DNA from: CAXMRP01 sp964196155
GTDB taxonomy: Bacteria > Pseudomonadota > Alphaproteobacteria > Rhizobiales > Afifellaceae
Assembly: GCA_964196155.1 (NCBI GenBank)
Contig: CAXMRP010000134.1
Location: 1-52,316 of the forward strand
DNA length: 52,316 nucleotides
Direction: 5' to 3'
The notes beneath the pieces are model-generated. The model was given only the letters and a program-made list of their open reading frames with translations. It was not told the origin of the DNA and did no database searches. The translations under genes were made by a program, and so were the position numbers. Of the stretch, positions 1 to 8,147 are shown piece by piece (position 1 is the first letter of the stretch; each line of letters opens with the position of its first letter).

Positions 1-1239
1 GGCATCGTCATCGGCTCGGTGTTTTTCACCTTTCCCCACGCCATGATCATCATCATGACAGCGTTGGCGATCTCGGATTCACGGCTGTATGAGGCGTCGG
101 TGTCGCTGCGCGCCAGCCGCTGGCGAACCTTCTGGACCGTCACCATCCCCGGCGCCCGCTACGGCCTGATCTCGGCGGCGTTCGTGGTGTTCAACCTGGT
201 CATCACCGATTTCGGCCTGCCCAAGGTCATTGGCGGTCAGTACAACATGCTGGCGGTCGATATCTACAAACAGGTGATCGGCCAGCAGAATTTTGAAATG
301 GGCGCCGTGGTCTCGGTCGTCCTGCTTATTCCCGCGTTGATCGCCTTCACGGTCGACCGGATCGTGCAGAAACGACAGGTGGCACTGCTGACCTCGCAAT
401 CCGTCCCCTATACGCCAAACCCGAACAAAAGCTTTGACCGGATTTGCCTGATCTATTGTTCGCTGATCGCCGTGTTCATCATCGGCATTCTGGCCGTTTG
501 CCAATACGCTGCGCTGATCAAGTTCTGGCCCTACGATCTCAGTCTGAGCCTCAAGAACTACGCCTTCGACCTGATGGATGGCGGCGGCTGGGATTCGTAT
601 CGAAACTCCATCAAATTGGGGCTTCTGACCGCGTTTTTCGGCACCCTGATCGTCTTCACCGGTGCCTATATGGTTGAAAAGACCCAGGGCTTCCGCACCG
701 GCCGGGCGACCTTCCAGTTTCTGGCCATGTTGCCGATGGCCATCCCCGGCATGGTGCTTGGTCTGGCCTATATCTTCTTTTTCAACAATCCGGCCAATCC
801 GCTGAACTTCATCTACGGCACCATGGCGATTCTCGTCGTGTGCACCGTGACTCACTTCTACACGGTCTCCCACCTCACCGCGGTGACCGCGCTGAAACAG
901 ATGGACCGCGAGTTTGAGTCCGTTTCAGCCTCGCTGAAACAGCCCTTCTACAAGCTGTTTGCGCGGGTCACCGTGCCGGTCTGCCTGCCGGCGGTGTTCG
1001 ATATTTCAATCTATCTGTTCGTCAACGCCATGACGACGGTATCGGCTGTGGTGTTCCTTTATTCCTCCGATACGACGCTGGCCTCCGTTGCCGTTTTGAA
1101 TATGGATGACGCCGGCGACATTGCCCCGGCCGCGGCGATGGGAATGATGATCTTCTACACAAATGCCGCCGCGCGGATTGTCCATCTGCTGGCATCGCGG
1201 GGCGTACTGAAAAAGACCCAGGCCTGGCGCGCCCGCTAA
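1..1239 (+). CDS. Two-domain ABC permease, 2-aminoethylphosphonate type (5' partial)
   Basis: Inner-membrane permease, probably for 2-aminoethylphosphonate uptake. The reading frame is open from base 1, so the start lies outside the window; about 412 residues remain. Two binding-protein-dependent permease halves are visible. The first ends with an EAA loop (YEASVSLRASRWRTFWTVTI); the second has its own loop (ESVSASLKQPFYKLFARVTV) about 250 residues later. The stretch around NNPANPLNFIYGTMAI followed by THFYTVSHLTAV resembles the PhnU/PhnV-like family named as putative aminoethylphosphonate permeases. A general iron/spermidine-class permease is the alternative; substrate assignment is inference because the binding protein and ATPase are not in view. 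No gene follows on this strand, so it is the last gene of its operon. Confidence 0.8.
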   Translation, partial: GIVIGSVFFTFPHAMIIIMTALAISDSRLYEASVSLRASRWRTFWTVTIPGARYGLISAAFVVFNLVITDFGLPKVIGGQYNMLAVDIYKQVIGQQNFEMGAVVSVVLLIPALIAFTVDRIVQKRQVALLTSQSVPYTPNPNKSFDRICLIYCSLIAVFIIGILAVCQYAALIKFWPYDLSLSLKNYAFDLMDGGGWDSYRNSIKLGLLTAFFGTLIVFTGAYMVEKTQGFRTGRATFQFLAMLPMAIPGMVLGLAYIFFFNNPANPLNFIYGTMAILVVCTVTHFYTVSHLTAVTALKQMDREFESVSASLKQPFYKLFARVTVPVCLPAVFDISIYLFVNAMTTVSAVVFLYSSDTTLASVAVLNMDDAGDIAPAAAMGMMIFYTNAAARIVHLLASRGVLKKTQAWRAR

Positions 1240-1701
1240 AGCGCAATCGAAATAGTCGGAACCGGTTTTTCCAACGCCCAGCTTTCCGTCAGTTCGATTT
1301 CGACGCCGGTCTGGCCAGACAACAACCGACCAATATGGAACATCGCCAGCGGATCTACGTCATATTGGCCGACCAGCGCCGAGGAGCGACAAGGGTTCAC
1401 ACCGCCTCAACGTCATTCAGTTGGCCGAAAAGAGGTTGCCTTCAAATGCAGGGCGTCGCATCGCCGCAATGCCGCCTTCCAGATATCGCAACGCGCAACG
1501 CGCCGCCTGACCGGAACGCCCCATATTGGCAATCGGATACGGTCTGAGCGGCATTCACTTGCCGAATGGCGTCAACTTCTTGCCGCGTAATTCAGGTCGA
1601 TCCTGGCTAACTGAGACCGGTTCGTTTTAGTCTGACAGCACCCAATTGCCGCCCCAAGCTGCCATTCGGAGACCTTCCTCAAAGGACCGAAGTGAGTCAA
1701 T
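1240..1701. other. Intergenic stretch with decayed coding sequence
   Basis: Convergent gap between the aminoethylphosphonate-type permease and ugpC. No intact gene is supported. On the minus strand, about 1407 down to 1244, one frame reads like the C-terminal end of a protein (it contains QYDVDPLAMFHIGRLL and ends PTISIAL before a stop). A neighbouring frame upstream (about 1420-1530) reads LRYLEGGIAAMRRPAFEGN. The two are separated by stops and a frame change, as in a decayed gene. I cannot name the family. The short plus-strand ORF at 1335-1547 has no protein-like features. Confidence 0.35.
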
Positions 1702-2757
1702 TCATAGGAGTCGGCGACCATTGTCGGGTCCAAAAAAATGTAGGTTTTCTGGTGCCGTGCTCAATCTTATCTTTTGACCTTCGCGGGCAATCCGGTGCAC
1801 GCCGGGCAAGCTGCAAACCATCGGCTCGCCGCTTCCTTCCATGCGACCGTGGAGCAACGTGTTCGCTCCGAGAGGTTCGGAGAGGTGAACATCGACCGCA
1901 ATGGGACCGGAGGGATCGGAGAAGAGGTGTTCGGGTCGAATCCCAAGCTTGACGGGCCCGCCATGTGTGACCGGAGCCGAAAGGATCGCGCCATTCTCCA
2001 ACGTGATCTGCCCGCCTTCCACATTTACATCGAAGACATTCATCGAGGGCGAGCCGATAAACTGTGCGGCAAAGAGTGTCTCTGGTCGCTCGTAGACCTC
2101 GAGCGGCGTTCCGATCTGTTCGGCATGGCCGCCGTTCATCACGATCATCCGGTCGGCCATCGTCATCGCCTCGACCTGATCATGCGTGACGTAGAGCGAC
2201 GTCACACCCAGATTTGACTGAAGCTCTCTGATCTCGATCCGCATCTGTACGCGCAACTTGGCATCGAGGTTCGAGAGCGGTTCATCGAACAGGAACACAG
2301 CTGGCTCGCGCACGATCGCGCGTCCCATCGCGACGCGCTGCCGCTGCCCGCCTGAGAGCTCCTTCGGTTTGCGATCGAGGTAGTCGGAGATTTGCAGGAG
2401 CGTTGCGGCCTCACGCACCTTGCTTTCAATTTCATCCTTCGACAGACCGGCGATCTTGAGCCCGTAACCCATGTTCTGACGTACCGACATGTGTGGGTAG
2501 AGAGCATAGTTCTGGAACACCATAGCGATGTTACGGTCCATCGGCTCAACGTCATTGACCCGCTTGCCGCCGATCCGGACCTCACCTTCGGTTACGCTTT
2601 CAAGCCCCGCGACCATCCGTAGAAGTGTGGACTTGCCGCAGCCCGAAGGTCCGACGATGACGACAAATTCGCCGTCCTCGATCGCCACGCTGACGCCGTG
2701 AATCACTTCAGTCGGGCCAAATCGCTTTTTCACGTTCTCGAGGTCTACGGTCGCCAT
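1702..2757 (-). CDS. ugpC: UgpC-type ABC ATPase (sn-glycerol-3-phosphate importer)
   Basis: Cytoplasmic ATPase of the Ugp importer, 351 residues, the usual length for the MalK/UgpC group. Walker A is GPSGCGKST (about residues 36-44), the Q-loop lies in MVFQNYALYPHMSV, the signature is LSGGQRQRV, Walker B is AVFLFDEPLSNLDAK, and the H-loop is YVTHDQVEA. A C-terminal TOBE/regulatory region of about 120 residues contains FIGSPSMNVFDV and LGIRPEHLF, both typical of UgpC. It is the last gene of ugpBAEC, five bases after ugpE. E. coli carries ugpQ next; here a decayed gap follows. Exact substrate (glycerol-3-phosphate or glycerophosphodiesters) is inferred from the complete gene set. Confidence 0.9.
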   Translation of the reverse strand: MATVDLENVKKRFGPTEVIHGVSVAIEDGEFVVIVGPSGCGKSTLLRMVAGLESVTEGEVRIGGKRVNDVEPMDRNIAMVFQNYALYPHMSVRQNMGYGLKIAGLSKDEIESKVREAATLLQISDYLDRKPKELSGGQRQRVAMGRAIVREPAVFLFDEPLSNLDAKLRVQMRIEIRELQSNLGVTSLYVTHDQVEAMTMADRMIVMNGGHAEQIGTPLEVYERPETLFAAQFIGSPSMNVFDVNVEGGQITLENGAILSAPVTHGGPVKLGIRPEHLFSDPSGPIAVDVHLSEPLGANTLLHGRMEGSGEPMVCSLPGVHRIAREGQKIRLSTAPENLHFFGPDNGRRLL

Positions 2758-2762
2758 GGTTG

Positions 2763-3641
2763 CTATTTCTCGCTGTCGACAAGGCCACGGATAAACAGTT
2801 TCTGCATCGAGACAACGACGATCACCGGCGGAATCATGGCAAGGATCGAGGCCGCCATGATGACCGGCCAGTCGGCGATATCGTCGCCCGACGGGAACAT
2901 CTGCTTTATGCCCATGACGATGGTGTTCATTTCGGGGTCGGTGGTTATCAGAAGTGGCCAGAGATACTGGTTCCAGCCGTAGATGAAGAGGATTACGAAA
3001 AGCGCCGCGACGTTTGTGCGGCTCATTGGCAGCAAAATGTCCCAGAAGAACCGCATCGGGCGTGCACCATCGACGCGGGCAGCTTCGGCCAACTCGTCCG
3101 GCACGGTGAGGAAAAACTGACGGAACAGGAAGGTCGCCGTCGCCGACGCGATCAGCGGCAGTATCAGCCCGCCGTAGCTGTTGAGCATTCCGAAGCTCGC
3201 CACGACTTCGTAAGTCGGCACGATGCGCACCTCGACGGGCAGCATTAGCGTCAGGAAGATCAGCCAGAAAAAGATGTTCCGGAGCGGGAAGCGGAAATAG
3301 ACAATGGCGAACGCCGACAGCAGAGAGATGACGATTTTTCCAACCGCTATGCCAATGGCCATGACCATCGAATTGAATAGCATGGTCGCGACCGGCACGT
3401 TGACGCCCGCAAACAGTGCCTTGCTGTAATTCTCCAAGAGGTGACCACCAGGCAGGAGCGGCATCGGTGGCCGCGCGATCTCGGGCTGTGTGACGGTCGA
3501 GGCGACGAAGGCGAGCCAGATCGGAAAGAATACTACGAGGATGCCAAGGATCATCAGGACGTGCGTGAACCAGAGCGATCGCCCCCGTTTCTCGACCATG
3601 CCTGCCGGTGGTTCGCGCACTGACTCAACCGACCCCGCCAT
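2763..3641 (-). CDS. ugpE: UgpE-type ABC permease
   Basis: Inner-membrane permease subunit of the Ugp importer, six predicted transmembrane helices. It matches UgpE closely: an early FTHVLMILGILVVFFPIW helix, the FPLRNIFFWLIFLTLMLPVE segment, an EAA loop (ELAEAARVDGARPMRFFWDI), and the C-terminal ending RGLVDSEK. The chosen ATG at 3641 overlaps the ugpA stop by one base (TGATG), which suggests coupled translation and gives 292 residues. A second ATG at 3599 gives about 278 residues and aligns better with the E. coli N terminus, so the start is uncertain. The frame stays open further upstream only as antisense shadow over ugpA. Confidence 0.9.
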   Translation of the reverse strand: MAGSVESVREPPAGMVEKRGRSLWFTHVLMILGILVVFFPIWLAFVASTVTQPEIARPPMPLLPGGHLLENYSKALFAGVNVPVATMLFNSMVMAIGIAVGKIVISLLSAFAIVYFRFPLRNIFFWLIFLTLMLPVEVRIVPTYEVVASFGMLNSYGGLILPLIASATATFLFRQFFLTVPDELAEAARVDGARPMRFFWDILLPMSRTNVAALFVILFIYGWNQYLWPLLITTDPEMNTIVMGIKQMFPSGDDIADWPVIMAASILAMIPPVIVVVSMQKLFIRGLVDSEK

Positions 3642-4522
3642 CAGTAGTGCACTCGCTTCTCGATGAACTTGAACTGGACGATCGTAAGTATTCCGACCAC
3701 GACCAGCAGGATCACGGACTGCGCGGCAGACGACCCAAGGTCCTGTCCGACGAATCCGTCCTTGTAAACTTTGTAGACGAGGGTCGTCGTCGCCTGCTGC
3801 GGGCCGCCCGACGTGATGGTATGGATGACGCCGAATGTCTCGAAGAAAGCATATACGATGTTGACGACGAGTAGAAAGAAGGTCGTCGGGGACAGAAGAG
3901 GCAGCACGATTGTGAAAAACCGCCTCCAAAAATGTGCCCCGTCGATCGCCCCTGCCTCTATCAGGGATCTTGGCACGGCCTGCAGCGCGGCGAAGAAGAA
4001 CAGGAAGTTGTAGCTGATCCGCCCCCAGGCGGAGGCGACTACCACAAGGCCCATGGCCTCGGCTTCGTTCAGCACGTGGTTCCAGTCATAGCCGAGAATA
4101 CCGAGGTACCAAGCCACCACGCCAACGCGAGTGTTGAACATGAAGAGCCAGAGAACCCCAGCGACTGCCGGAGCGACCGCATAGGGCCAGATAAGGAGCG
4201 TCCGATAGACGCCGGCACTCTTTATGAGCCGGTCCGCGAGGACCGCGAGGAACAGCGCCGGGACCATCGATACAAGCGTGACGAATGTCGAAAAAATCGC
4301 TGTCGTCACAAACGACCCTCGGTAATACGGGTCGGACAGAAGGAATTCGAAATTCCCGAGACCGACGTACTGCATCGACAACCCGAAGGGGTCCGCGATG
4401 AAAAGCGACTGCCAGATCGCTTGTCCCGCCGGGTAGAAGAAGAAGACCGCAGATATCAGCACCTGCGGCGTGATCAGCAGCAGTGGCAGCAGCCAACCTT
4501 TGAATGTAACACGTTTTTCCAT
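3641..4522 (-). CDS. ugpA: UgpA-type ABC permease
   Basis: Partner permease of UgpE in the inner membrane, 293 residues. Family-typical features are an N-terminal helix (LLPLLLITPQVLISAVFFF), then YPAGQAIWQSLFIADPFG as in UgpA, and an EAA loop (SLIEAGAIDGAHFWRRFFTI). The ATG at 4522 aligns with the family N terminus. An earlier ATG at 4573, eight bases after the ugpB stop, would add 17 residues without family support. The gap to ugpB carries a stem-loop, so this gene may be expressed below ugpB. Confidence 0.9.
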   Translation of the reverse strand: MEKRVTFKGWLLPLLLITPQVLISAVFFFYPAGQAIWQSLFIADPFGLSMQYVGLGNFEFLLSDPYYRGSFVTTAIFSTFVTLVSMVPALFLAVLADRLIKSAGVYRTLLIWPYAVAPAVAGVLWLFMFNTRVGVVAWYLGILGYDWNHVLNEAEAMGLVVVASAWGRISYNFLFFFAALQAVPRSLIEAGAIDGAHFWRRFFTIVLPLLSPTTFFLLVVNIVYAFFETFGVIHTITSGGPQQATTTLVYKVYKDGFVGQDLGSSAAQSVILLVVVGILTIVQFKFIEKRVHY

Positions 4523-4536
4523 CTTGGTCGGCGTTT

Positions 4537-4564
4537 GGCCCGGGCAGAAAGTCCCGCCCAGGCC
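4537..4564 (-). promoter_or_regulatory. Stem-loop between ugpB and ugpA
   Basis: On the transcribed strand GGCCTGGGC and GCCCGGGCC face each other across a 10-base loop, pairing over nine positions with one T-G wobble. It begins 16 bases after the ugpB stop. There is no U-tract, so I read it as an mRNA-stabilising or differential-expression element rather than a terminator. Confidence 0.5.
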
Positions 4565-4580
4565 GCGGCTCATGCCTTCG

Positions 4581-5885
4581 TCAGCGGTTCGCCTGCTCGA
4601 AACGACGCAGAAGCCGGTCGCCCCGCTCCTTCGCGCTGTCGAGCGCCGTTTGCGCGTCCTTGTCGCCGGACCACACTGCCTCGAGCTCTTCGTCGATGAT
4701 CCCGCGGATCTGGTCGAACGACCCAAGCCGCAGGCCCTTGGAGTTTGCCGTCGGCTCATTCGCCGTCATCTGCTTCACGGCGATGTCGGTGCCAGGGTTC
4801 CCGTCGTAGAAGCCCTGTTCACGGGTCAGGTCGGACGCCGCTGCGGTGATGGGCAGATACCCCGAATCTTGATGCCACTTGGCTTGTACATTGGGCGTAG
4901 AGAGGAAATTCAGGAACTCAGCGACGCCCTTATATTCGTCGGCCTCGTGACCCTCCATCACCCACAGCGATGCGCCGCCGATAATCGTGTTCCGGGGCGC
5001 GCCTTCGACGCCTTCCCAGTAGGGCAGCGGGCGGATGCCGAAGTCGAATTTCGCCTCGGCGTTGATGCCGCCATAACCGGCCGAGCTCTCGGTAAAGAGA
5101 GCGCATTCACCACCCCTGAAGTTTGCACCACCTTCGTTGCGACGGCCGGTGTAGATGAACTTACCGTCTTTTGCCCATTCGCCCATCTTCGAGATATGCT
5201 GAACCTGAACCGGCCCGTTGAGCGACAGCTCGGTGTCGGTGCCGCCAAAACCGTTCTCCTTCGTGGCGAAGGGGACGTCATGATAGGCGGACAGGTTCTC
5301 AAGATGAATCCAGCTTTGCCAAGCGGTGACAAGCGGGCATCCGACGCCCGCGTCCTTGAGCTTTGTCAGAATCTCGTCCACTTTCTCCCATGTCGACAGA
5401 TCAACGTCGGGGTCAATTCCCGCCTGTTCCAGCAAGTCCCGGTTCACCCAAAGGACCGGCGTCGACGAGTTGTAGGGCAGCGACAGCATCTCTCCTTCGG
5501 ACGTGGTATAGTATCCCTTGACGGACCCGATGTAGATATCGGGGTCAAACTCCACCCCTACCTCTTCCATGACTTTGTAAACCGGCTTTATCGCACCCTT
5601 TGCGCCCATCATGGTCGCGGTTCCGACCTCGAAGACCATCAAGATATGCGGCTGCTCGCCGGCACGGAACGCCGCGATCCCGGCGTTCAGGGCTTCGGAA
5701 TAGTTGCCCTTAACACTGGGAACCACGGTGTAGACATCCTGGCTTTTGTTGAAGAGTTCAACTTGCGCCGCAAGACGGTCGCCGTTCGCACCTGTGAAGG
5801 CATGCCAAAACTGGACCTCTGTCTGTGCCATCACTGGACTTGCAACGCACGTCGCGACGGCTAGGGCCGCAATTGATAATTTCAT
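4581..5885 (-). CDS. ugpB: UgpB-type periplasmic binding protein
   Basis: Periplasmic receptor of the Ugp importer, 434 residues, the usual length for UgpB. A Sec signal peptide (MKLSIAALAVATCVASPVMA) is followed by mature sequence TEVQFWHAFTG. Internal segments such as GEMLSLPYNSSTPVLWVNRD and WQSWIHLENLSAYHDVPFAT are strongly UgpB-like. The ATG at 5885 is preceded five bases upstream by a strong GGGGAGGA ribosome binding site; the longer open frame to 5960 lacks one. It is the first gene of ugpBAEC. In other bacteria this operon responds to phosphate limitation (PhoB) and carbon status; I did not find a clear Pho box here. Confidence 0.93.
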   Translation of the reverse strand: MKLSIAALAVATCVASPVMAQTEVQFWHAFTGANGDRLAAQVELFNKSQDVYTVVPSVKGNYSEALNAGIAAFRAGEQPHILMVFEVGTATMMGAKGAIKPVYKVMEEVGVEFDPDIYIGSVKGYYTTSEGEMLSLPYNSSTPVLWVNRDLLEQAGIDPDVDLSTWEKVDEILTKLKDAGVGCPLVTAWQSWIHLENLSAYHDVPFATKENGFGGTDTELSLNGPVQVQHISKMGEWAKDGKFIYTGRRNEGGANFRGGECALFTESSAGYGGINAEAKFDFGIRPLPYWEGVEGAPRNTIIGGASLWVMEGHEADEYKGVAEFLNFLSTPNVQAKWHQDSGYLPITAAASDLTREQGFYDGNPGTDIAVKQMTANEPTANSKGLRLGSFDQIRGIIDEELEAVWSGDKDAQTALDSAKERGDRLLRRFEQANR

Positions 5886-5913
5886 CTTATCCTCCCCTCG
5901 GCTTTTGCCGTAT

Positions 5914-5929
5914 ATTCTATAATCAGAAT
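5914..5929. promoter_or_regulatory. Inverted repeat in the ugpB leader
   Basis: ATTCT and AGAAT separated by six bases, in an AT-rich leader 29-44 bases upstream of the ugpB ATG. It would overlap a -10 region of the ugp promoter (TATAGAAT on the minus strand), so it could be an operator. The arms are short and the regulator is unknown. Confidence 0.3.
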
Positions 5930-5966
5930 CACAATTAACTAATTCCGCTCCAAGGTCCATGCGGAT

Positions 5967-6069
5967 TCAACCGATCGAGGCAACACATTCCGCAAATCTC
6001 TCGGCCGGCGTTTGGTATTGCAAAGTCTTTCGAGGTCGTTCGTTCAGCTGTCTGGCAACGGCACGGCGT
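5967..6069 (-). pseudogene. IS30-family transposase, C-terminal remnant
   Basis: Reading the minus strand toward the stop at 5967-5969 gives about 33 residues containing ARQLNERPRKTLQYQTPAER and ending FAECVASIG. This is the conserved C-terminal end of IS30-family transposases (the RPRKTLxxxTPAE motif). The frame is closed by a stop just upstream and no catalytic DDE domain is found, so only the tail survives. No terminal inverted repeats were identified. It lies directly upstream of the ugp operon, between it and a truncated permease. Confidence 0.75.
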
Positions 6070-6150
6070 TGTCACGTTATCGAACCGCAGCAGCGCAAAT
6101 CCGGCGGGAAAGTTGGGTCACACCGCTGCCGATGCGGCCTGCCATACCCT

Positions 6151-6174
6151 CATTGCGTCATTGCGTCATTGCGA
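6151..6174. repeat. Tandem 8-base repeat
   Basis: CATTGCGT, CATTGCGT, CATTGCGA in direct succession within the decayed region upstream of the truncated permease. It looks like a small slippage-prone repeat; no function can be assigned. Confidence 0.6.
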
Positions 6175-6280
6175 AACTGGCGTAGTGTCTTTCGGGAAAT
6201 AAGATGACGTTGGATATTGAAGGTGTTGTAGAAGGCGGTGTGGGTGGAGAGAAATCTCTGCGCTGATCCAGGCGATTTGA

Positions 6281-7006
6281 AACACTGCATCCGTCGTTCC
6301 CGTTGCCGAACCGGAAGATGCGAATTCTCTGCCCGGTTGTTCTTCCCTGTCCTTTGAAGGCGGCTTCAGCGACAAGGTTACGCCGGCGGCAATGCTCAAG
6401 AATTCGCTGATTGTCGGCGTCGGCGTCGGCGCGCTCACCACGCTGATTTCGTTGTTTACCGCCTATGCCGTGGTGTTTTTCAACTTTCGCTGGGCCGGTC
6501 CGGTATTCTGGGTGGTGTTTGTCACATTGCTGTTCCCGCTTGAATCCCGGGTCATCACAACATTCGTGGTGACCGCCAACCTCGGCCTGATCGACACCTA
6601 TGCCGGGATCATCCTGCCGGTGCTGGCAACGGCGCTGGGTACATTTTTCTTTCGGCAATATTATCTGACCCTGCCAAGGGAATATCTGGAAGCAGCCATA
6701 CTCGATGGCGCCGGACCCTTGCGCTTTTTTGTGGATTTTATTGTGCCGCTGTCAGGCCCGCGCGCTGGCGCCGTGTTCATGATCGCCTTCATGATCGGCT
6801 GGAACCAGTATTTGTGGCCGCTGATGATCACAACCCGCGAGGAGCACTATACGCTGGTGCGCGGCATGCGCCTGATCGGTCAGGAATCCGGGCCGGGAAT
6901 GGCGCTGATCGTGCTGTCGATCGTGCCGACTTTTCTGCTCTTGCTGGTATTCCAGCGCTGGTTTTCGAAAAGCCTCTTGTCGTCGCGTGAAAGCGACCTG
7001 ACTTGA
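6281..7006 (+). pseudogene. UgpE/MalG-like ABC permease, 5'-truncated
   Basis: The frame is open from a stop at 6278-6280 to the stop at 7004-7006; the first ATG is at 6392 and gives 204 residues. Permease homology begins near FEGGFSDKVTPAAMLKNSL (about 6353) and continues to the C terminus through FVTLLFPLESRVITTF, the EAA loop (EYLEAAILDGAGPLRFFVDF) and IGWNQYLWPLMITT. The family is about 280 residues, so the first transmembrane helix and the periplasmic segment after it are missing. The next gene is on the opposite strand and no binding protein or partner permease is adjacent. I call it the remnant of a second Ugp-like importer. Confidence 0.7.
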
Positions 7007-7020
7007 CAAGAGCATCTGAA

Positions 7021-7047
7021 CGCCGGAGATCAGCCGGGCAACCGGCG
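7021..7047. terminator. Possible bidirectional stem-loop terminator
   Basis: CGCCGG and CCGGCG flank a 15-base loop in the 46-base convergent gap between the truncated permease and the AfuC-type ATPase. An AAAATT run follows on the plus strand but there is no good U-tract in either direction, so confidence is low. Confidence 0.3.
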
Positions 7048-7052
7048 AAAAT

Positions 7053-8147
7053 TCATGACCGGTCGCCGATAATCGTCACACCACGGCTTGCCAGTTCGAT
7101 GCCAATCGCCTGACCTTCAAGAACCGGCGCATCGATCCTTGGATCAATCGCAAACAACGCGCCAAGTGCCGTCTCAATCGTGTATTCAAAATGGCTGCCC
7201 AGATACGTCGCCTTGCTGACTGTGCCGGACAGGCTGCCGCCATCTCCGTTCCCGGTATTGTCGGCATCAATGACGATTGGATGGATGGCTTCCGGCCTGA
7301 TCGCAAGTTGCACCGGCCCCGGACCGGCATTGCGGTGCGGCATCGCCATGGTGAGATTGCCGATCGAAACCTGCGCATCATCGCCATCGACCGCAATAAT
7401 CTGCGCATCGACGATATTGGCGTCGCCGATAAAGTCGGCAACGAACGTGTCGGCCGGGCGTTCATACAGTTCCCGGGGCGTGCCTTCCTGCGCAATATTG
7501 GCATTGCGCATCACCACGATCCGGTCGGAGACCGCCAGCGCCTCCTCCTGATCGTGGGTCACATAGACCGTGGTCAGTCCGAGGTTTTGCTGGATTTCAC
7601 GCACTTCCTCGCGCACCCGACGGCGCAGCTTGGCATCAAGGTTCGACAGCGGCTCGTCAAACAGCAAAACCTGCGGTTCAAGAACCAGCGCACGGGCAAC
7701 AGCAACCCGCTGTTGCTGGCCGCCGGACAATTCGCTCGGCATCCGCTGGCCAAGATCCGTAAGGCCGACCAAATCCAGCGCATCCTGACTGCGATCGCGG
7801 GTCTCGGCCTTCTTGATGCCGCTAACCTTCAGGCCATAGCCGACATTTTCCGAAACGCTCATATGGGGAAACAGCGCGTAGGACTGAAAAACCATGGACA
7901 CATCGCGGGCAGTGGCGGGAAGCTTGGTGACATCCGTGTCACCAATAAAAATGTGTCCCGACGTTGCCATTTCCAACCCGGCGATCAGCCGCAAAGTCGT
8001 GGTCTTGCCGCAGCCGCTCGGACCAAGCAGCGTCACCAGTTCGCCCGGCGCAACTGAAAGGGAAATGGCATCGACCGCCACCACATCGCCATAGGCCTTG
8101 GTCACTGTGTCAAATAGCACCGGCGAAGCATTGCTTTTGATGGTCAA
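7053..8147 (-). CDS. AfuC/FbpC-type ABC ATPase
   Basis: ATPase of the iron/sugar-phosphate/aminoethylphosphonate importer class, 364 residues. Walker A is GPSGCGKTT, the Q-loop is in MVFQSYALFPHMSV, the signature is LSGGQQQRV, Walker B is VLLFDEPLSNLDAK, and the H-loop is YVTHDQEEA. A C-terminal TOBE-like part contains FIGDANIVDAQI and LAIRPEAIHP. The start overlaps the stop of the upstream permease by four bases (ATGA), so it is the third gene of a coupled afuABC-like set. Substrate cannot be told from the ATPase; see the permease and binding protein. Confidence 0.85.
   Translation of the reverse strand: MTIKSNASPVLFDTVTKAYGDVVAVDAISLSVAPGELVTLLGPSGCGKTTTLRLIAGLEMATSGHIFIGDTDVTKLPATARDVSMVFQSYALFPHMSVSENVGYGLKVSGIKKAETRDRSQDALDLVGLTDLGQRMPSELSGGQQQRVAVARALVLEPQVLLFDEPLSNLDAKLRRRVREEVREIQQNLGLTTVYVTHDQEEALAVSDRIVVMRNANIAQEGTPRELYERPADTFVADFIGDANIVDAQIIAVDGDDAQVSIGNLTMAMPHRNAGPGPVQLAIRPEAIHPIVIDADNTGNGDGGSLSGTVSKATYLGSHFEYTIETALGALFAIDPRIDAPVLEGQAIGIELASRGVTIIGDRS

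Noticed and set aside
4470..5864. 464-codon open frame on the plus strand
   Set aside because: It lies antisense to ugpB and ugpA, whose protein motifs are unmistakable; the plus-strand translation is rich in Arg, Gly, Val and His without domain features.
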